64,000 bases of DNA, taken from NCBI GenBank assembly GCA_025355875.1, contig JANXYV010000138.1, positions 1 to 64,000 of the forward strand, given 5' to 3'. Of this stretch, positions 7,926-17,552 are shown piece after piece. This DNA comes from Prolixibacteraceae bacterium. GTDB taxonomy: Bacteria > Bacteroidota > Bacteroidia > Bacteroidales > Prolixibacteraceae. How positions within the stretch are numbered: the stretch's first letter is position 1; the number at the start of each line of letters is the position of its first letter. Under the pieces are notes generated by a model, which had not been told where the DNA came from, ran no database searches, and worked only from the letters and a program-made list of their open reading frames with translations. The position numbers and the translations under genes are program-made.

Positions 7926-9434
7926 TTATTCGAGCAGCAGAAAAGCCGCTCCGATCTGATTTATTATATCCCCGGCGATCAGTGCATGTTGTCCGAATTC
8001 TATTGCTGCCCGATCACCAGCCAGACCATGCAGGTAAACTCCGATCAGAGTTGCATCTTCCGGCGAATAATTTTGAGCCAGCAAACCCAAAATGATTCCG
8101 GTTAAAACATCGCCACTGCCCCCTGTTGCCATCCCCGGATTACCGGTGGTATTGAAAAATACCGTGCCATCGGGAAGAGTGATGCAGGTATGTGCTCCTT
8201 TTAAAACCAAAATGATTTTGTATTTGACAGAAAACTGAATTTGAATCTGCAGCCGCTGAAAGGAATTGATGGTTTTCCCGGCAAGACGTTCAAATTCTTT
8301 GGGATGTGGCGTCAGGATGGAATGTTCAGGAAGGAGGTTTAACCAATCCTTGTTTTCAGACAGGATATTGAGGGCATCGGCATCGATGATCAGTTTTGGA
8401 GGTTTTGCCTGAAGTAATTTGTGGAATGCAAGTTGTGTTTCCGGTTTTTTATCCAACCCGGGACCGATTCCAATTGCTGAATAAGATGATAATTCAGGTA
8501 ATTCGGAGAAAACAGTTTCCGATGGATCGATTGAGGTCATGGCTTCGGGTACCGAGATTTGAATGATCTCGTGACCTAATCGGGGAACTTGAGCGGTCAG
8601 CAAACCAACTCCAGCCCGCAAACAGGCTTTCGACGACAGCACCGAAGCGCCCATTTTTCCATAACTTCCGGCAATAAGCAAAGCATGCCCGTAACTGCCT
8701 TTGTGAGAAAATTTCGGACGTTTCCGTATGGTTCCTGAAAGGTACGTTTTGGTCAGGCTATAGAATTTACTTTCTGTCTGTAAAATTGCTTCAGGATGCA
8801 AGCCAATTGGTAGAACTTCCCAAACCCCAACATAATCAGCATTCTCAGGAAAAAAGAAACTGATCTTCGGGAACTGGAAAGAGAGTGTATACGTGGCTCT
8901 GATCACTGCTGTAAAATCATTTTGCGAATTGTCTTCGCCAAAGAGACCGCTTGGAATGTCGATCGAAATGACGGTCGCACCGGATTGATTAATTCTTTCT
9001 GCAATCTTTTTGGCCAGACCTGTCAGCGGTTTGTTTAATCCAGAGCCAAACAGACCGTCAATCACGATTCCTCCGGAAGGAATTTCAGGAATCGATTTTT
9101 CGGATTGAATGGTTCTGATCCGGACTAAATCCTGCTCTTCCAGCCTTTTCAGGTTAATCGCGGGATCGTCTTTCAGTTGGTGGCCAAAGTCGGACAGAAA
9201 GACGGTGCATTCAGCCAGACCTTCGGCAAGCTGGCGTGCTACTGCCACAGCGTCGCCGCCATTGTTGCCGGGACCCGCGAATATATAAAACGGATGGTCG
9301 TTGCCAATTTTCTGAAGAATCCAGTCGGTGATACGCTGAGAAGCCCTTTCCATCAGGTTGACAGACGATACAGGTTCATCTTGAATGGTCAACCGGTCGA
9401 TTTCGGCGATTTGTTGACAAGTGAAAAGTTTCAT
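7926..9434 (-). CDS. nnrD: Bifunctional NAD(P)H-hydrate epimerase / ADP-dependent dehydratase
   Basis: The 502-residue fusion joins a YjeF-N epimerase domain (about 1-210, with GPGNNGGDA at 54-62 and DIPSGL) to a ribokinase-like dehydratase domain (about 225-500). The latter has the GNPGMATGGSGDVLTG signature at 431-446, where Asp442 is the catalytic residue. It repairs the damaged cofactors NADHX and NADPHX in the cytosol, with ADP as phosphate donor in bacteria. Length and domain order match the usual bacterial fusion. The symbols nnrE (N-domain) and nnrD (C-domain) both apply. The exported-protein gene follows about 100 bases later on the same strand. Confidence 0.93.
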   Translation of the reverse strand: MKLFTCQQIAEIDRLTIQDEPVSSVNLMERASQRITDWILQKIGNDHPFYIFAGPGNNGGDAVAVARQLAEGLAECTVFLSDFGHQLKDDPAINLKRLEEQDLVRIRTIQSEKSIPEIPSGGIVIDGLFGSGLNKPLTGLAKKIAERINQSGATVISIDIPSGLFGEDNSQNDFTAVIRATYTLSFQFPKISFFFPENADYVGVWEVLPIGLHPEAILQTESKFYSLTKTYLSGTIRKRPKFSHKGSYGHALLIAGSYGKMGASVLSSKACLRAGVGLLTAQVPRLGHEIIQISVPEAMTSIDPSETVFSELPELSSYSAIGIGPGLDKKPETQLAFHKLLQAKPPKLIIDADALNILSENKDWLNLLPEHSILTPHPKEFERLAGKTINSFQRLQIQIQFSVKYKIILVLKGAHTCITLPDGTVFFNTTGNPGMATGGSGDVLTGIILGLLAQNYSPEDATLIGVYLHGLAGDRAAIEFGQHALIAGDIINQIGAAFLLLE

Positions 9435-9562
9435 AAGATCAAGTTTAAAGTCAAAAGTACAAAGTTTAAGGTGAATAATCCCAGGGCTTGAAAGAATACT
9501 TCAGGTGCTTTCAGAAGAAGTATTATCCAAATATTTTTCATTTTTGCATGATTTTTCACCAG

Positions 9563-9592
9563 TTGCACGGCTTAAAAACTTGTTTATATTTG
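9563..9592 (+). promoter_or_regulatory. Bacteroidota-type promoter for the POT transporter
   Basis: TTG at 9563-9565 and TATATTTG at 9585-9592 are separated by 19 bases. This matches the phylum's -33 TTTG / -7 TAnnTTTG pattern. The start codon is about 60 bases downstream. Confidence 0.65.
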
Positions 9593-9652
9593 TCAGCATT
9601 GCAAAAACTCAGTTAACTAACAAACCATTTATTAATCAGAAAAATTCAGAAT

Positions 9653-11200
9653 ATGTTTAAAGATCACCCAAAGGGATTATTAGCGGCGGCTCTGGCAAAT
9701 ATGGGAGAACGCTTTGGTTTTTATACCATGATGGCAATACTCGTTCTTTTTTTGCAGGCAAAATTTGGTTTGTCAGGTGTAAATGCCGGAATTATTTACT
9801 CCATTTTCTATTTTTCCATTTACATTTTAGCCTTTGTCGGAGGTTTGATTGCTGATAAAACCAGGAACTATAAAGGCACAATCCTGACTGGTATCATTTT
9901 GATGGCGGTCGGATATTTCCTAATCGCTATTCCTTCTCCAACGCCAACGCCAAACAAAACTCTTTTCCTGACATTGACCTGTATCGGTTTGTTTGTCATC
10001 GCTTTTGGAAATGGTTTGTTTAAAGGAAATTTGCAGGCCCTGGTCGGTCAGATGTATGATAGTCCTCAATATGGGAAAATGAGAGATTCAGGTTTTTCAC
10101 TTTTTTATATGTTTATTAATGTCGGTGCTATTTTCGCTCCGCTTGCTGCCATTGGTGTTCGGAACTGGTGGTTGGAAAAGCATGGTTTTCAATATAATGC
10201 AGATATTCCTGCATTGTGTCATGCCCATTTGGATGGGACGATCAATTCGGCTGCTTCTGAATCACTGACACACCTGGCAAATAAGGTAAGCGCAGCACCG
10301 GTAGCCGACATGACTGCATTTGCCAAGGATTACCTAAATATTTTTACCACCGGGTTTCATTATGCTTTTGGAGTTGCCATATTAGCCATGGCCATTTCTC
10401 TGGTAATCTATATCGTGAATAAGAAGAACTTTCCAAACGCAAAAAAAGTGGTTGTCGGTGCGGCAATTGATCCGGATGCCATTCATATGGACGTTAAAGA
10501 AGTGAAACAACGTTTATCTGCTTTGTTTGCTGTCTTTGGTGTTGCAATTTTCTTTTGGCTATCTTTTCATCAAAATGGATTAACCCTGACTTTTTTTGCG
10601 AAGGAATATACCGATTTAAGCAGCATGAAAGTTTCTTTTGGCAACCTGACCTTGCAAGGCGCTGAAATTTTTCAATCCATCAATCCGTTCTTTGTGGTAT
10701 TTTTAACTCCCATTGTTTTAGCCTTTTTTGGATGGCTGAGAAGAAATGGAAAGGAGCCTTCCACGCCCCGAAAAATTGCCATCGGTATGGGTATAGCAGC
10801 ATTAGGGTTCCTCGTCATGGCTGTTGGTTCATACTTTAGCAATCTTCCTTTACATTCGGCAATCAACCCTGCGGAAGGTGGCGTTCCTTTGGCTGAAAGT
10901 TTAAAAGTAACACCGTTTCTGTTGATTCTTACTTATTTTACTTTGACTGTTGCTGAGTTATTTATCAGCCCTCTTGGAATTTCATTTGTTTCTAAAGTTG
11001 CTCCTCCGCAATACCAGGGAGTAATGCAGGGAGGATGGCTTGGTGCCACTGCCATTGGTAATTCGTTGCTGTTTGTCGGGGCTGTTTTATACGATAGTAT
11101 TCCAATCTGGATGACCTGGTCTTTGTTTGTTGTAGCCTGTACGATTTCTATGTTTACGATGACATTTATGCTGAAATGGCTCGAACGGGTAGCCAAATAG
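9653..11200 (+). CDS. POT/PTR-family peptide transporter
   Basis: The 515-residue inner-membrane protein has about 12-14 helices and belongs to the proton-coupled oligopeptide transporter family. TM1 reads ALANMGERFGFYTMMAI, the family's ExxERFxYY motif in a variant form in which the first acidic residue is Asn16; Glu19 and Arg20 are kept. A second family feature is the FYMFINVGA segment of TM5. It imports di- and tripeptides with protons in characterised relatives. The variant motif, which I recall from other Bacteroidota members, may alter proton coupling. It has its own promoter and a strong terminator, so it is probably monocistronic. Confidence 0.88.
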   Translation: MFKDHPKGLLAAALANMGERFGFYTMMAILVLFLQAKFGLSGVNAGIIYSIFYFSIYILAFVGGLIADKTRNYKGTILTGIILMAVGYFLIAIPSPTPTPNKTLFLTLTCIGLFVIAFGNGLFKGNLQALVGQMYDSPQYGKMRDSGFSLFYMFINVGAIFAPLAAIGVRNWWLEKHGFQYNADIPALCHAHLDGTINSAASESLTHLANKVSAAPVADMTAFAKDYLNIFTTGFHYAFGVAILAMAISLVIYIVNKKNFPNAKKVVVGAAIDPDAIHMDVKEVKQRLSALFAVFGVAIFFWLSFHQNGLTLTFFAKEYTDLSSMKVSFGNLTLQGAEIFQSINPFFVVFLTPIVLAFFGWLRRNGKEPSTPRKIAIGMGIAALGFLVMAVGSYFSNLPLHSAINPAEGGVPLAESLKVTPFLLILTYFTLTVAELFISPLGISFVSKVAPPQYQGVMQGGWLGATAIGNSLLFVGAVLYDSIPIWMTWSLFVVACTISMFTMTFMLKWLERVAK

Positions 11201-11270
11201 TCCGGATGTTATTTCGTATGGTTCAATTGTAAAAAACCGGAACAACGAACCAATAAAAAATATACTTTTG

Positions 11271-11299
11271 AAGGAGTAGCCTGGGCTGCTCCTTTTTTT
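11271..11299 (+). terminator. Terminator after the POT transporter
   Basis: AAGGAGTAGCC and GGCTGCTCCTT pair over 11 positions with one wobble and a 2-base loop. Seven Ts follow (11292-11298). Confidence 0.85.
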
Positions 11300-11326
11300 G
11301 TCAATCCAATTACGAAATCAAACCCT

Positions 11327-12148
11327 ATGCGTAGTAATATCGTGAAAATCTGGATCATTCTGGCGATTTGTATTGGCATAAGTTCTTGTACCATCCATCC
11401 GGCAAAAAAAGAAGTTCCGCCTAACTTTCAGCCTTTCTTTGAGGAATATGGCGTTGAGGGATGTTTCCTCCTGTATGATGTAAAAAACGATATTTATCAG
11501 ATTTACAATTCAACCCGTTGCGAACAGGGATTTCTGCCTGCCTCAACGTTTAAAATACTTAATTCACTGATTGGACTGGAAACCGGAGTTATTACTGATG
11601 AAAACATGGTAATCCCATGGGATGGAACTGTTCGTTCGGTGGAGGAGTGGAACAGGGACCATACCATGGCGTCAGCTATTCAGTTTTCGGTTGTCCCATA
11701 CTTCCAGGAAGTTGCCCGCCAGATTGGTCCCGAAAGGATGAAGGAAATGGTGGATGATTCGGATTACGGAAGAATGGACATTTCCAAAGAAACGATCGAC
11801 CGTTTCTGGCTTTGGGGCAATTCCCGCATCACACCCTGGGAACAGATGAATTTTTTACTTCACTTTTACACCAATAAACTGCCATTTTCAAAGGAAAACG
11901 TTGATTTGGTGAAAAAGCTGATTATCCTGAAACAAACTGACAAATGGACTTTCCGCGGAAAAACCGGGATGACCATTCAGGACGATAAAAATATTGGCTG
12001 GCTGGTGGGCTACCTCGAAGAAAATGACAATGTCTGGTTATACGTCTGTAATATGGAATCAGGCATCGATAATACCGAAAAATTTAAGGAAAGCCGACGC
12101 GGAATTACCGATAAAGTCTTTCAATCAATGGGGCTGATGGAAGAGTAA
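11327..12148 (+). CDS. Class D (OXA-like) beta-lactamase lipoprotein
   Basis: The 273-residue protein begins with a lipoprotein signal (IGISSC, acylated Cys21), so it is probably membrane-anchored in the periplasm. Class D motifs are in order: S73-T-F-K76 (acylating serine and the lysine that becomes carboxylated), S121-V-V, the YGN-box position as Y148-G-R, W161/W163 near the active-site lysine, K212-T-G, and the W225xxG motif. The third box reads YGR instead of YGN, an unusual change in a residue normally lining the pocket. Whether it hydrolyses beta-lactams or is a penicillin-binding relative cannot be decided from sequence. No mobile-element signatures flank it, so it looks chromosomal. 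It converges with the acetyl-CoA synthetase gene. Confidence 0.85.
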   Translation: MRSNIVKIWIILAICIGISSCTIHPAKKEVPPNFQPFFEEYGVEGCFLLYDVKNDIYQIYNSTRCEQGFLPASTFKILNSLIGLETGVITDENMVIPWDGTVRSVEEWNRDHTMASAIQFSVVPYFQEVARQIGPERMKEMVDDSDYGRMDISKETIDRFWLWGNSRITPWEQMNFLLHFYTNKLPFSKENVDLVKKLIILKQTDKWTFRGKTGMTIQDDKNIGWLVGYLEENDNVWLYVCNMESGIDNTEKFKESRRGITDKVFQSMGLMEE

Positions 12149-12156
12149 AAAGTAAT

Positions 12157-12205
12157 CAGTGTTCAGTCACAGTTCTCAGTTCCCATTGCTGATTACTGAA
12201 CACTG
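12157..12205. repeat. Inverted repeat between convergent genes
   Basis: A perfect 11-bp inverted repeat (CAGTGTTCAGT 12157-12167, ACTGAACACTG 12195-12205) flanks 27 bases in the gap between the beta-lactamase and acs genes. It lacks a T-run. It may act as a weak bidirectional terminator or mRNA 3-prime end, or be a dispersed intergenic repeat. Confidence 0.5.
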
Positions 12206-12220
12206 CGACTGATAACTTTC

Positions 12221-14134
12221 TTATCTTTTCACCTCCACCAAGGCTCCGGTAATAATTTTGTCCACCACATCTTCGTCCAGCAGAGTGGTGATGTCACCGA
12301 GATTGGAAGCATCGCCTTCGGCTACTTTCCGGAGTATCCGGCGCATAATTTTTCCTGAACGGGTTTTTGGCAATCCAGGAACTAATTGGATGAGATCAGG
12401 TCTGGCAAACGGTCCGATCATATTGGAAACAGCCATCTTGATGCTTTTCCGGATACCTTCCTCACCACCGGTAGAAAGCTCACCGCATACGACAAATGCG
12501 TAAATTCCCTGGCCCTTGATGGAATGTGGGTATCCAACAACTGCTGATTCGTTCACCAACGGGTGAGCGTTGATAGCATTCTCAATTTCGGCAGTTCCAA
12601 GCCGATGACCCGAAACATTGATCACATCATCGACACGTCCGAGAATCCGGTAGTAGCCATCTTCATCGCGCTGTGCTCCGTCTCCGGTAAAATAAAGATA
12701 TTTAAAGGTTGAAAAGTAGGTTTCCCTAAACCGCTCATGATCTCGCCAAATCGTACGGGCAATTCCCGGCCACGGAAATTTAAGACAAAGATTTCCTTTT
12801 ACACTGTTTCCGGTTAGTTCTTTCCCTTCACCATCGACGATAACAGGCTGAACCCCGGGAAGTGGAAGCGTGGCAAACGATGGTTTGGTCGGGATAATTC
12901 CGGGAATGGGACTGATCATCACGCCACCGGTTTCGGTTTGCCACCAGGTATCGACAATCGGACATCGGTTACGACCAATGTGATCGTGATACCAGTGCCA
13001 TGCTTCCTCGTTGATGGGCTCACCAACAGTTCCAAGCACTTTTAGCGACGATAAATCTTTATCGCTGATGTGTTCCATTCCCAAAGCGAGTAATGAACGG
13101 ATGGCTGTTGGAGCTGTGTAAAACTGGTTCACTTTATGTTTGTCAACCACATCCCAGAATCGTCCGGCATCGGGCCAGGTTGGGATTCCTTCAAACATCA
13201 GGGTTTTTGCACCATTCAGCAAAGGTCCGTAGACGATGTAGGAATGCCCGGTGACCCAGCCTATGTCCGCAGTGCAAAAATATATGTCACCTGCATTGTA
13301 TTGAAAAACATTTCGGAAAGTATAAGCTGTATAAACCATATAACCTCCTGTAGTATGAACAATTCCTTTGGGTTTGCCGGTCGATCCGGAAGTGTAAAGA
13401 ATGAACAGATCATCTTCGGCATCCATTTCCACTGCCGGACAGATATCTGATTGTCCCTGAATGGCATCGTGCCACCAGATATCCCGTCCTTTGGTCATTT
13501 TGACATCCGAATTGGTTCGTTGGTAGACGACGACAAAATCTACACAGGAGCAACTTTCCAATGCTTCGTCAACTATTTTTTTGAGGGGAGTTATTTTTTC
13601 GCCCCGAAAACCACCATCTGCAGTCAATACAACTTTCGCTTCAGCATCGATAATTCGGTCGGCCAGTGAAGCCGCTGAGAAACCGGCAAAAACCACAGAA
13701 TGTATGGCACCAATCCGGGCACAGGCCAGCATGGCGATGGACAATTCAGGAATCATAGGCATATAAATCGCCACACGGTCACCTTTTTGAACGCCCAATC
13801 CCTTGAGTGTATTGGCGAATTTATTGACTTCCCGGTGCAACTCAGAGTAACTCAGCATCCGGGTCTGTTCTTCCGGATTGTTTGGCTCCCAAATGATGGC
13901 GGTCTGATTACCGATGGTATATAAATTCTGCTCGAAAATATTCTCCGTTATATTCAGCTTGCCTCCTGAAAACCATTTTATAGAAGGACCTTCAAAGTCC
14001 CACTCGAGAACCTTATCGCAACGCTTGTGCCAGTAAAAACCTTCGGCAACTTCGGCCCAAAAGGCTTCCGGATTGGCAATACTTTTTTGATATTCGTGAA
14101 TGTAACCGCCTAAACTGTGAATTTTTGGTACCAT
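12221..14134 (-). CDS. acsA: Acetyl-coenzyme A synthetase
   Basis: The 637-residue AMP-forming ligase matches the usual length for Acs. The adenylate-forming signature [11 protein letters not shown] is at 247-257, the acetyl-specific TWWQTETGG near 395, the hinge [15 protein letters not shown] near 510, and the C-terminal catalytic Lys595 lies in RSGKIMRR. It converts acetate, ATP and CoA to acetyl-CoA in the cytosol. Lys595 is the residue acetylated to inactivate the enzyme in other bacteria; no acetyltransferase gene is nearby. It stands alone on the minus strand, and the intergenic region upstream is shared with a plus-strand SDR gene. Confidence 0.95.
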   Translation of the reverse strand: MVPKIHSLGGYIHEYQKSIANPEAFWAEVAEGFYWHKRCDKVLEWDFEGPSIKWFSGGKLNITENIFEQNLYTIGNQTAIIWEPNNPEEQTRMLSYSELHREVNKFANTLKGLGVQKGDRVAIYMPMIPELSIAMLACARIGAIHSVVFAGFSAASLADRIIDAEAKVVLTADGGFRGEKITPLKKIVDEALESCSCVDFVVVYQRTNSDVKMTKGRDIWWHDAIQGQSDICPAVEMDAEDDLFILYTSGSTGKPKGIVHTTGGYMVYTAYTFRNVFQYNAGDIYFCTADIGWVTGHSYIVYGPLLNGAKTLMFEGIPTWPDAGRFWDVVDKHKVNQFYTAPTAIRSLLALGMEHISDKDLSSLKVLGTVGEPINEEAWHWYHDHIGRNRCPIVDTWWQTETGGVMISPIPGIIPTKPSFATLPLPGVQPVIVDGEGKELTGNSVKGNLCLKFPWPGIARTIWRDHERFRETYFSTFKYLYFTGDGAQRDEDGYYRILGRVDDVINVSGHRLGTAEIENAINAHPLVNESAVVGYPHSIKGQGIYAFVVCGELSTGGEEGIRKSIKMAVSNMIGPFARPDLIQLVPGLPKTRSGKIMRRILRKVAEGDASNLGDITTLLDEDVVDKIITGALVEVKR

Positions 14135-14423
14135 CTGTCTGTGAGTTTATAAAAGATTTTCAAGTCTGAAATATCAGAACAATAACAAGCCAGATGAATT
14201 TTGGTTGAAAATGGGAAACTTTGATTTCAGGCATTCAAAATGATTCAGGATTTCGTTCCGGCGACGAAATCATTTCTTTCAGAAACCACCATCTGAATCA
14301 AAAACCTTCTGAAAAAATATTTACTCACACAAATGTCACAGAGCGAAACATTTGGTTAAATTTAAGGTTATAATATTGACTCAGAAAACATCTATATTTT
14401 CACTTTCATAAAAATACAAAAAA
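14135..14423. other. Divergent intergenic region between acsA and an SDR gene
   Basis: This AT-rich 289-base gap must hold promoters for both genes. On the plus strand TATATTTT (14393-14400) is one base from the -7 consensus, but no well-spaced -33 element is seen. I see no hairpin terminator, RNA gene or repeat. Confidence 0.35.
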
Positions 14424-15482
14424 ATGAAAACCATAAATCCGTCAAAACCCATACTGGTAACCGGAGGCACGGGCTACCTGGCTTCCTGGATTGTTAAGCT
14501 ATTATTGGATGAAGGTCATGAAGTCCGGACAACTGTCCGGAACTTGGCGCAAAAAGACAAGTATTCGCACCTCACGGCATTGGCTGTAAAGAGCAAAGGT
14601 GTGCTTCAGGTTTTTGAGGCCGATCTCCTGAATGTGGGAAGTTTTTCCGAAGCAATGGCCGGATGTGAACTGGTAATTCACACCGCATCTCCTTTCAAAG
14701 TTTCAGGTATAAAAAACGGGCAAAAAGAACTGGTTGAACCAGCCCTGGAAGGAACCCGCAATATCATCGAATCGATCAATAAAACAGAAAGTGTAAAAAG
14801 ACTGGTTCTGACTTCAAGTGTGGTGGCCGTATACGGCGATGCGGTTGACATGGCAAAAACCAAAAACGGAATTTTTACCGAAAACGACTGGAATTTTTCA
14901 AGTACAGCCAAACATCAGCCTTATTCTTATTCGAAAACGGTTGCCGAAAAACTTGCCTGGGAAATGGCCGGAGAGCAAACTCGATGGGATTTACTGACGA
15001 TCAATCCGGGTTTTATCATCGGGCCATCGTTGAGTAAACGAACCGATTCGACGAGTATTGACATCATGATTCAATTGGCGGATGGCAAATTTAAAACCGG
15101 AGTACCTTCAGGGAAAATGGGAACGGTCGATGTGCGCGATACTGCAAAAGCACATATTTTGGCTGGGTATAGCCTCACAGGGTCAGGAAGGCATATTTGT
15201 GTTTCTGATCACAACGATTTTCTGGATTTTGCCAATGTGATCCGGAAAAAATATCCACAATATCCATTGCCAAAATCGTACGTGCCAAAGTGGCTGTTTT
15301 CCTTGATCGCACCTATGATCGGATTCACACGGAAATATGTGAAACTTAATGTCGGCATCGATATCAGGTTTGATAACTCCTATATCAGGAAAGATCTCGG
15401 TTTGGAGTTTACTCCATTTGAAACGTCCATTTCAGACCATTTTGAGCAGTTGCTCCGCGACGGAATTATTGAAAAAAGGTAA
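14424..15482 (+). CDS. NAD(P)-dependent extended SDR (dihydroflavonol-reductase-like)
   Basis: The 352-residue Rossmann-fold oxidoreductase has GGTGYLA at 14-20, the extended-SDR cofactor motif, catalytic Ser131/Ser132, and Y167-x-x-x-K171. The region after Lys171 (INPGFIIGPSLS) is typical of the dihydroflavonol-4-reductase and cinnamoyl-CoA-reductase-like group, which in bacteria act on varied aldehydes or ketones. Substrate unknown. The stop codon lies one base before the start of the next reductase-like gene, so the two are probably co-transcribed. Confidence 0.85.
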   Translation: MKTINPSKPILVTGGTGYLASWIVKLLLDEGHEVRTTVRNLAQKDKYSHLTALAVKSKGVLQVFEADLLNVGSFSEAMAGCELVIHTASPFKVSGIKNGQKELVEPALEGTRNIIESINKTESVKRLVLTSSVVAVYGDAVDMAKTKNGIFTENDWNFSSTAKHQPYSYSKTVAEKLAWEMAGEQTRWDLLTINPGFIIGPSLSKRTDSTSIDIMIQLADGKFKTGVPSGKMGTVDVRDTAKAHILAGYSLTGSGRHICVSDHNDFLDFANVIRKKYPQYPLPKSYVPKWLFSLIAPMIGFTRKYVKLNVGIDIRFDNSYIRKDLGLEFTPFETSISDHFEQLLRDGIIEKR

Positions 15483-15483
15483 A

Positions 15484-16128
15484 ATGGGAAAGATTGCCAT
15501 AGTTATAGGCGCCTCCGGGCTTGTTGGTCAGCAATTGGTCAACCAGTTGCTTTTCCATTCACAGTTTGACAAAGTTCGGATATTTGTCCGTCACCGAACG
15601 AGGTTTATTCATCCGAACCTGGAAGAGAATATCATTGACTTTAACGAATTTGACCAATGGAAGCATCTGGTACAGGGCGATATTCTTTATTCAACCCTTG
15701 GGGCCACAATCAAAGCCGCAAAGTCCAAAGAAAATCAGTACCGGGTTGATTTTACCTATCAGTACGAATTTGCCAAAGCAGCTGCTGAAAACGGAGTTTC
15801 GGGCTATGTTTTAGTGTCTTCCATGGGTGCAAGTCCAAAATCTTCGGTCTTTTATTCCCGGATGAAGGGCGAACTTGAAGCTGCGGTTGAGAAGCTCAGC
15901 TTCAGGAAATGCCTAATTTTTCGTCCTTCCATTTTGGATGGAAACCGTCATGAGCGAAGGGTAGGAGAAAAGATTGGTCTGCTTGTCAGTCATTTTCTAA
16001 CCCGGGTTATTCTGAAAAAATATAAACCAACTCCGGTTGGCCTTTTGGCAGCGAAAATGATCCGAATGTCAGTGGATCAAAGCACGGGATTTCGTATCGT
16101 GGAAGGACTTGACATATTTAAGGATTAA
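15484..16128 (+). CDS. NAD(P)-binding Rossmann protein, HTATIP2/oxidoreductase-like
   Basis: The start at 15484 is preferred over an in-frame ATG 135 bases upstream inside the SDR gene, because translation then begins exactly at the nucleotide-binding strand (MGKIAIVIGASGLVGQQLV). The 214-residue protein has the GASGLVG dinucleotide motif and the YVLVSSMGAS segment typical of atypical SDRs such as HTATIP2. The LIFRPSILDGNRHE segment is also characteristic. It lacks a clear YxxxK catalytic pair, though Y and K occur in FYSRMKGELE, a pattern used by this subgroup. Function unknown; it forms a two-gene unit with the preceding SDR. Confidence 0.78.
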   Translation: MGKIAIVIGASGLVGQQLVNQLLFHSQFDKVRIFVRHRTRFIHPNLEENIIDFNEFDQWKHLVQGDILYSTLGATIKAAKSKENQYRVDFTYQYEFAKAAAENGVSGYVLVSSMGASPKSSVFYSRMKGELEAAVEKLSFRKCLIFRPSILDGNRHERRVGEKIGLLVSHFLTRVILKKYKPTPVGLLAAKMIRMSVDQSTGFRIVEGLDIFKD

Positions 16129-16187
16129 ATAATTCAACCAAAAGCCTTTTCGTTCGTTAATTATCGAAACGATTTAAAACAAATAGA

Positions 16188-16622
16188 ATGTATTCAGGAA
16201 TTTTAGTTTTACACAATACGTTGAGATGGGTTCTTTTGCTAAGTATGGCAATCACATTGTTTAAATATCTGGCCGGATGGATGGGCAACCAGCCATGGAA
16301 AAAGCTGGACAATGTTCTCGGAATCGTTTTCACCTCCTTGATGGATGTTCAGTTACTGATCGGTTTGACGCTCTATTTTTTCCTGAGTCCGGTTACCAAA
16401 CTGGCACTTTCCGACTTTGTGGCAGCCATGAAAGTCGACAAGCTCCGTTTTTTCGCTGTTGAGCATTTAAGCATGATGCTGATCGCTGTTGCATTGGTGC
16501 ATATCGGACGTGCCAAATCAAAAAAGGCAAAAACTGATCAAGGAAAATTCAAAATTGCTTCTGTTTTTTTTCTTTTAGCTCTGGTCATAATACTCGCGGC
16601 AATACCTTGGGGAAGAACCTAG
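16188..16622 (+). CDS. Small four-helix membrane protein (cytochrome-b-like family)
   Basis: The 144-residue protein has four hydrophobic segments (about 5-25, 45-67, 88-105, 122-140) with conserved-looking histidines in LHNTLRW (His9), VEHLSMM and ALVHIGR. Histidines placed this way on helices suggest a haem b or other ligand. Bacteroidota genomes often annotate such proteins as cytochrome B. No CxxCH motif is present. It lies 60 bases after the SDR pair on the same strand; whether it works with them is unknown. Confidence 0.6.
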   Translation: MYSGILVLHNTLRWVLLLSMAITLFKYLAGWMGNQPWKKLDNVLGIVFTSLMDVQLLIGLTLYFFLSPVTKLALSDFVAAMKVDKLRFFAVEHLSMMLIAVALVHIGRAKSKKAKTDQGKFKIASVFFLLALVIILAAIPWGRT

Positions 16623-16752
16623 TCCACCCAGCATTCGGTTGAAAGTAATTTAGTGCCGGCAATGGAATTTCTGAAGAGATTCTTTTGGCGGTATTTTTTT
16701 TGTTCAGAAATCTGAACCTTTCGTTTTTGAAGTGTACTGAATTGAAAAAAGT

Positions 16753-16965
16753 ATGTTCTTCACAAAAAGGAAATATTTGATTTTGATCCTGCTCATCAGT
16801 TTATTAATTTGGGGTTTCATTCTGATAAGTGGCGGAGGTTCATCTGATCCGAATGTCTTTAGCGAAGATATTTTTAGTTTCAGGCGTATTACCCTGGCTC
16901 CGTTTGTTATCATTGTTTCGTACATTAGTTTAATTTGGCTCATCTTAAAAAAATCCTCGAATTGA
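16753..16965 (+). CDS. DUF3098 small inner-membrane protein
   Basis: The 70-residue protein has two transmembrane helices (about 8-25 and 48-66) around the family signature GGGSSDPNVFSEDIFSFRR, which is strongly conserved in DUF3098 and confined to Bacteroidota. In many genomes of the phylum this gene sits between ftsX and uppP, suggesting a link with the cell envelope. Here it instead overlaps the start of an ECF sigma factor gene by 31 bases. Function unknown. Confidence 0.82.
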   Translation: MFFTKRKYLILILLISLLIWGFILISGGGSSDPNVFSEDIFSFRRITLAPFVIIVSYISLIWLILKKSSN

Positions 16966-17540
16966 TATTCTGCAGAAAAAATAGAATAAAGAGCGATGCA
17001 GAGTTGATGCAACGGATTGTCTCAGGCGATCTGGCAGCTTTCAGCGAACTTTACCTTCGGTATAAAGACCGGATGTACTATTATTTATACCGCATGCTGG
17101 GAAATTCGGCCGAACAGGCCAACGATTTCCTGCAGGAGCTTTTCATGAAAATTATCGAAAGGCCTGAAAGCTATGACTCCTCTTATTCGTTTAAAACCTG
17201 GTTGTATTCGGTTGCCAATAATATGTGTAAGAATGAATTCCGCAGGTGTGTTGTCAGGCAAGAATACCGTGAATTTGAATCTTTGCAGCCAAAGCTCGAT
17301 TTTATGAATGAACCACGCATCGAACCCGAGAAAATCATTGAGAAAATATTTATGACTCTGGACGATTTGGGAGAAGAACACCGTTCAGCATTTTTACTTC
17401 GGTTCCGGGAAGGATTTTCGATCCGGGAAGTGGCTGAAATTTTGAGTCTCCCCGAAGGTACGGTGAAATCACGGCTTTTTTATGCAAAGAAGATGATTTC
17501 AGAAAGACTTAATTACCTTAAAAGTGAGATTGAATTTTAA
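16935..17540 (+). CDS. ECF-family RNA polymerase sigma factor
   Basis: The protein is up to 201 residues long. The first ATG (16935) overlaps DUF3098; an internal Met at 17007 starts exactly before sigma region 2 (MQRIVSGDLAAFSELYLRYKD) and is an alternative start. Region 2 runs through RMYYYLYRMLGNSAEQANDFLQELFMKI. Region 4 is the C-terminal HTH (FSIREVAEILSLPEGTVKSRLFYAKK). No FecI-type TonB-receptor or anti-sigma FecR gene follows; instead there is a short one-TM protein. It may form a sigma/anti-sigma pair with that protein. Confidence 0.9.
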   Translation: MAHLKKILELIFCRKNRIKSDAELMQRIVSGDLAAFSELYLRYKDRMYYYLYRMLGNSAEQANDFLQELFMKIIERPESYDSSYSFKTWLYSVANNMCKNEFRRCVVRQEYREFESLQPKLDFMNEPRIEPEKIIEKIFMTLDDLGEEHRSAFLLRFREGFSIREVAEILSLPEGTVKSRLFYAKKMISERLNYLKSEIEF

Positions 17541-17552
17541 AAACATTTTATC

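Noticed and set aside
11327-12148. Recently acquired resistance cassette
   Set aside because: No integron, IS or composition change was seen around the class D gene, and it lies between ordinary metabolic genes.
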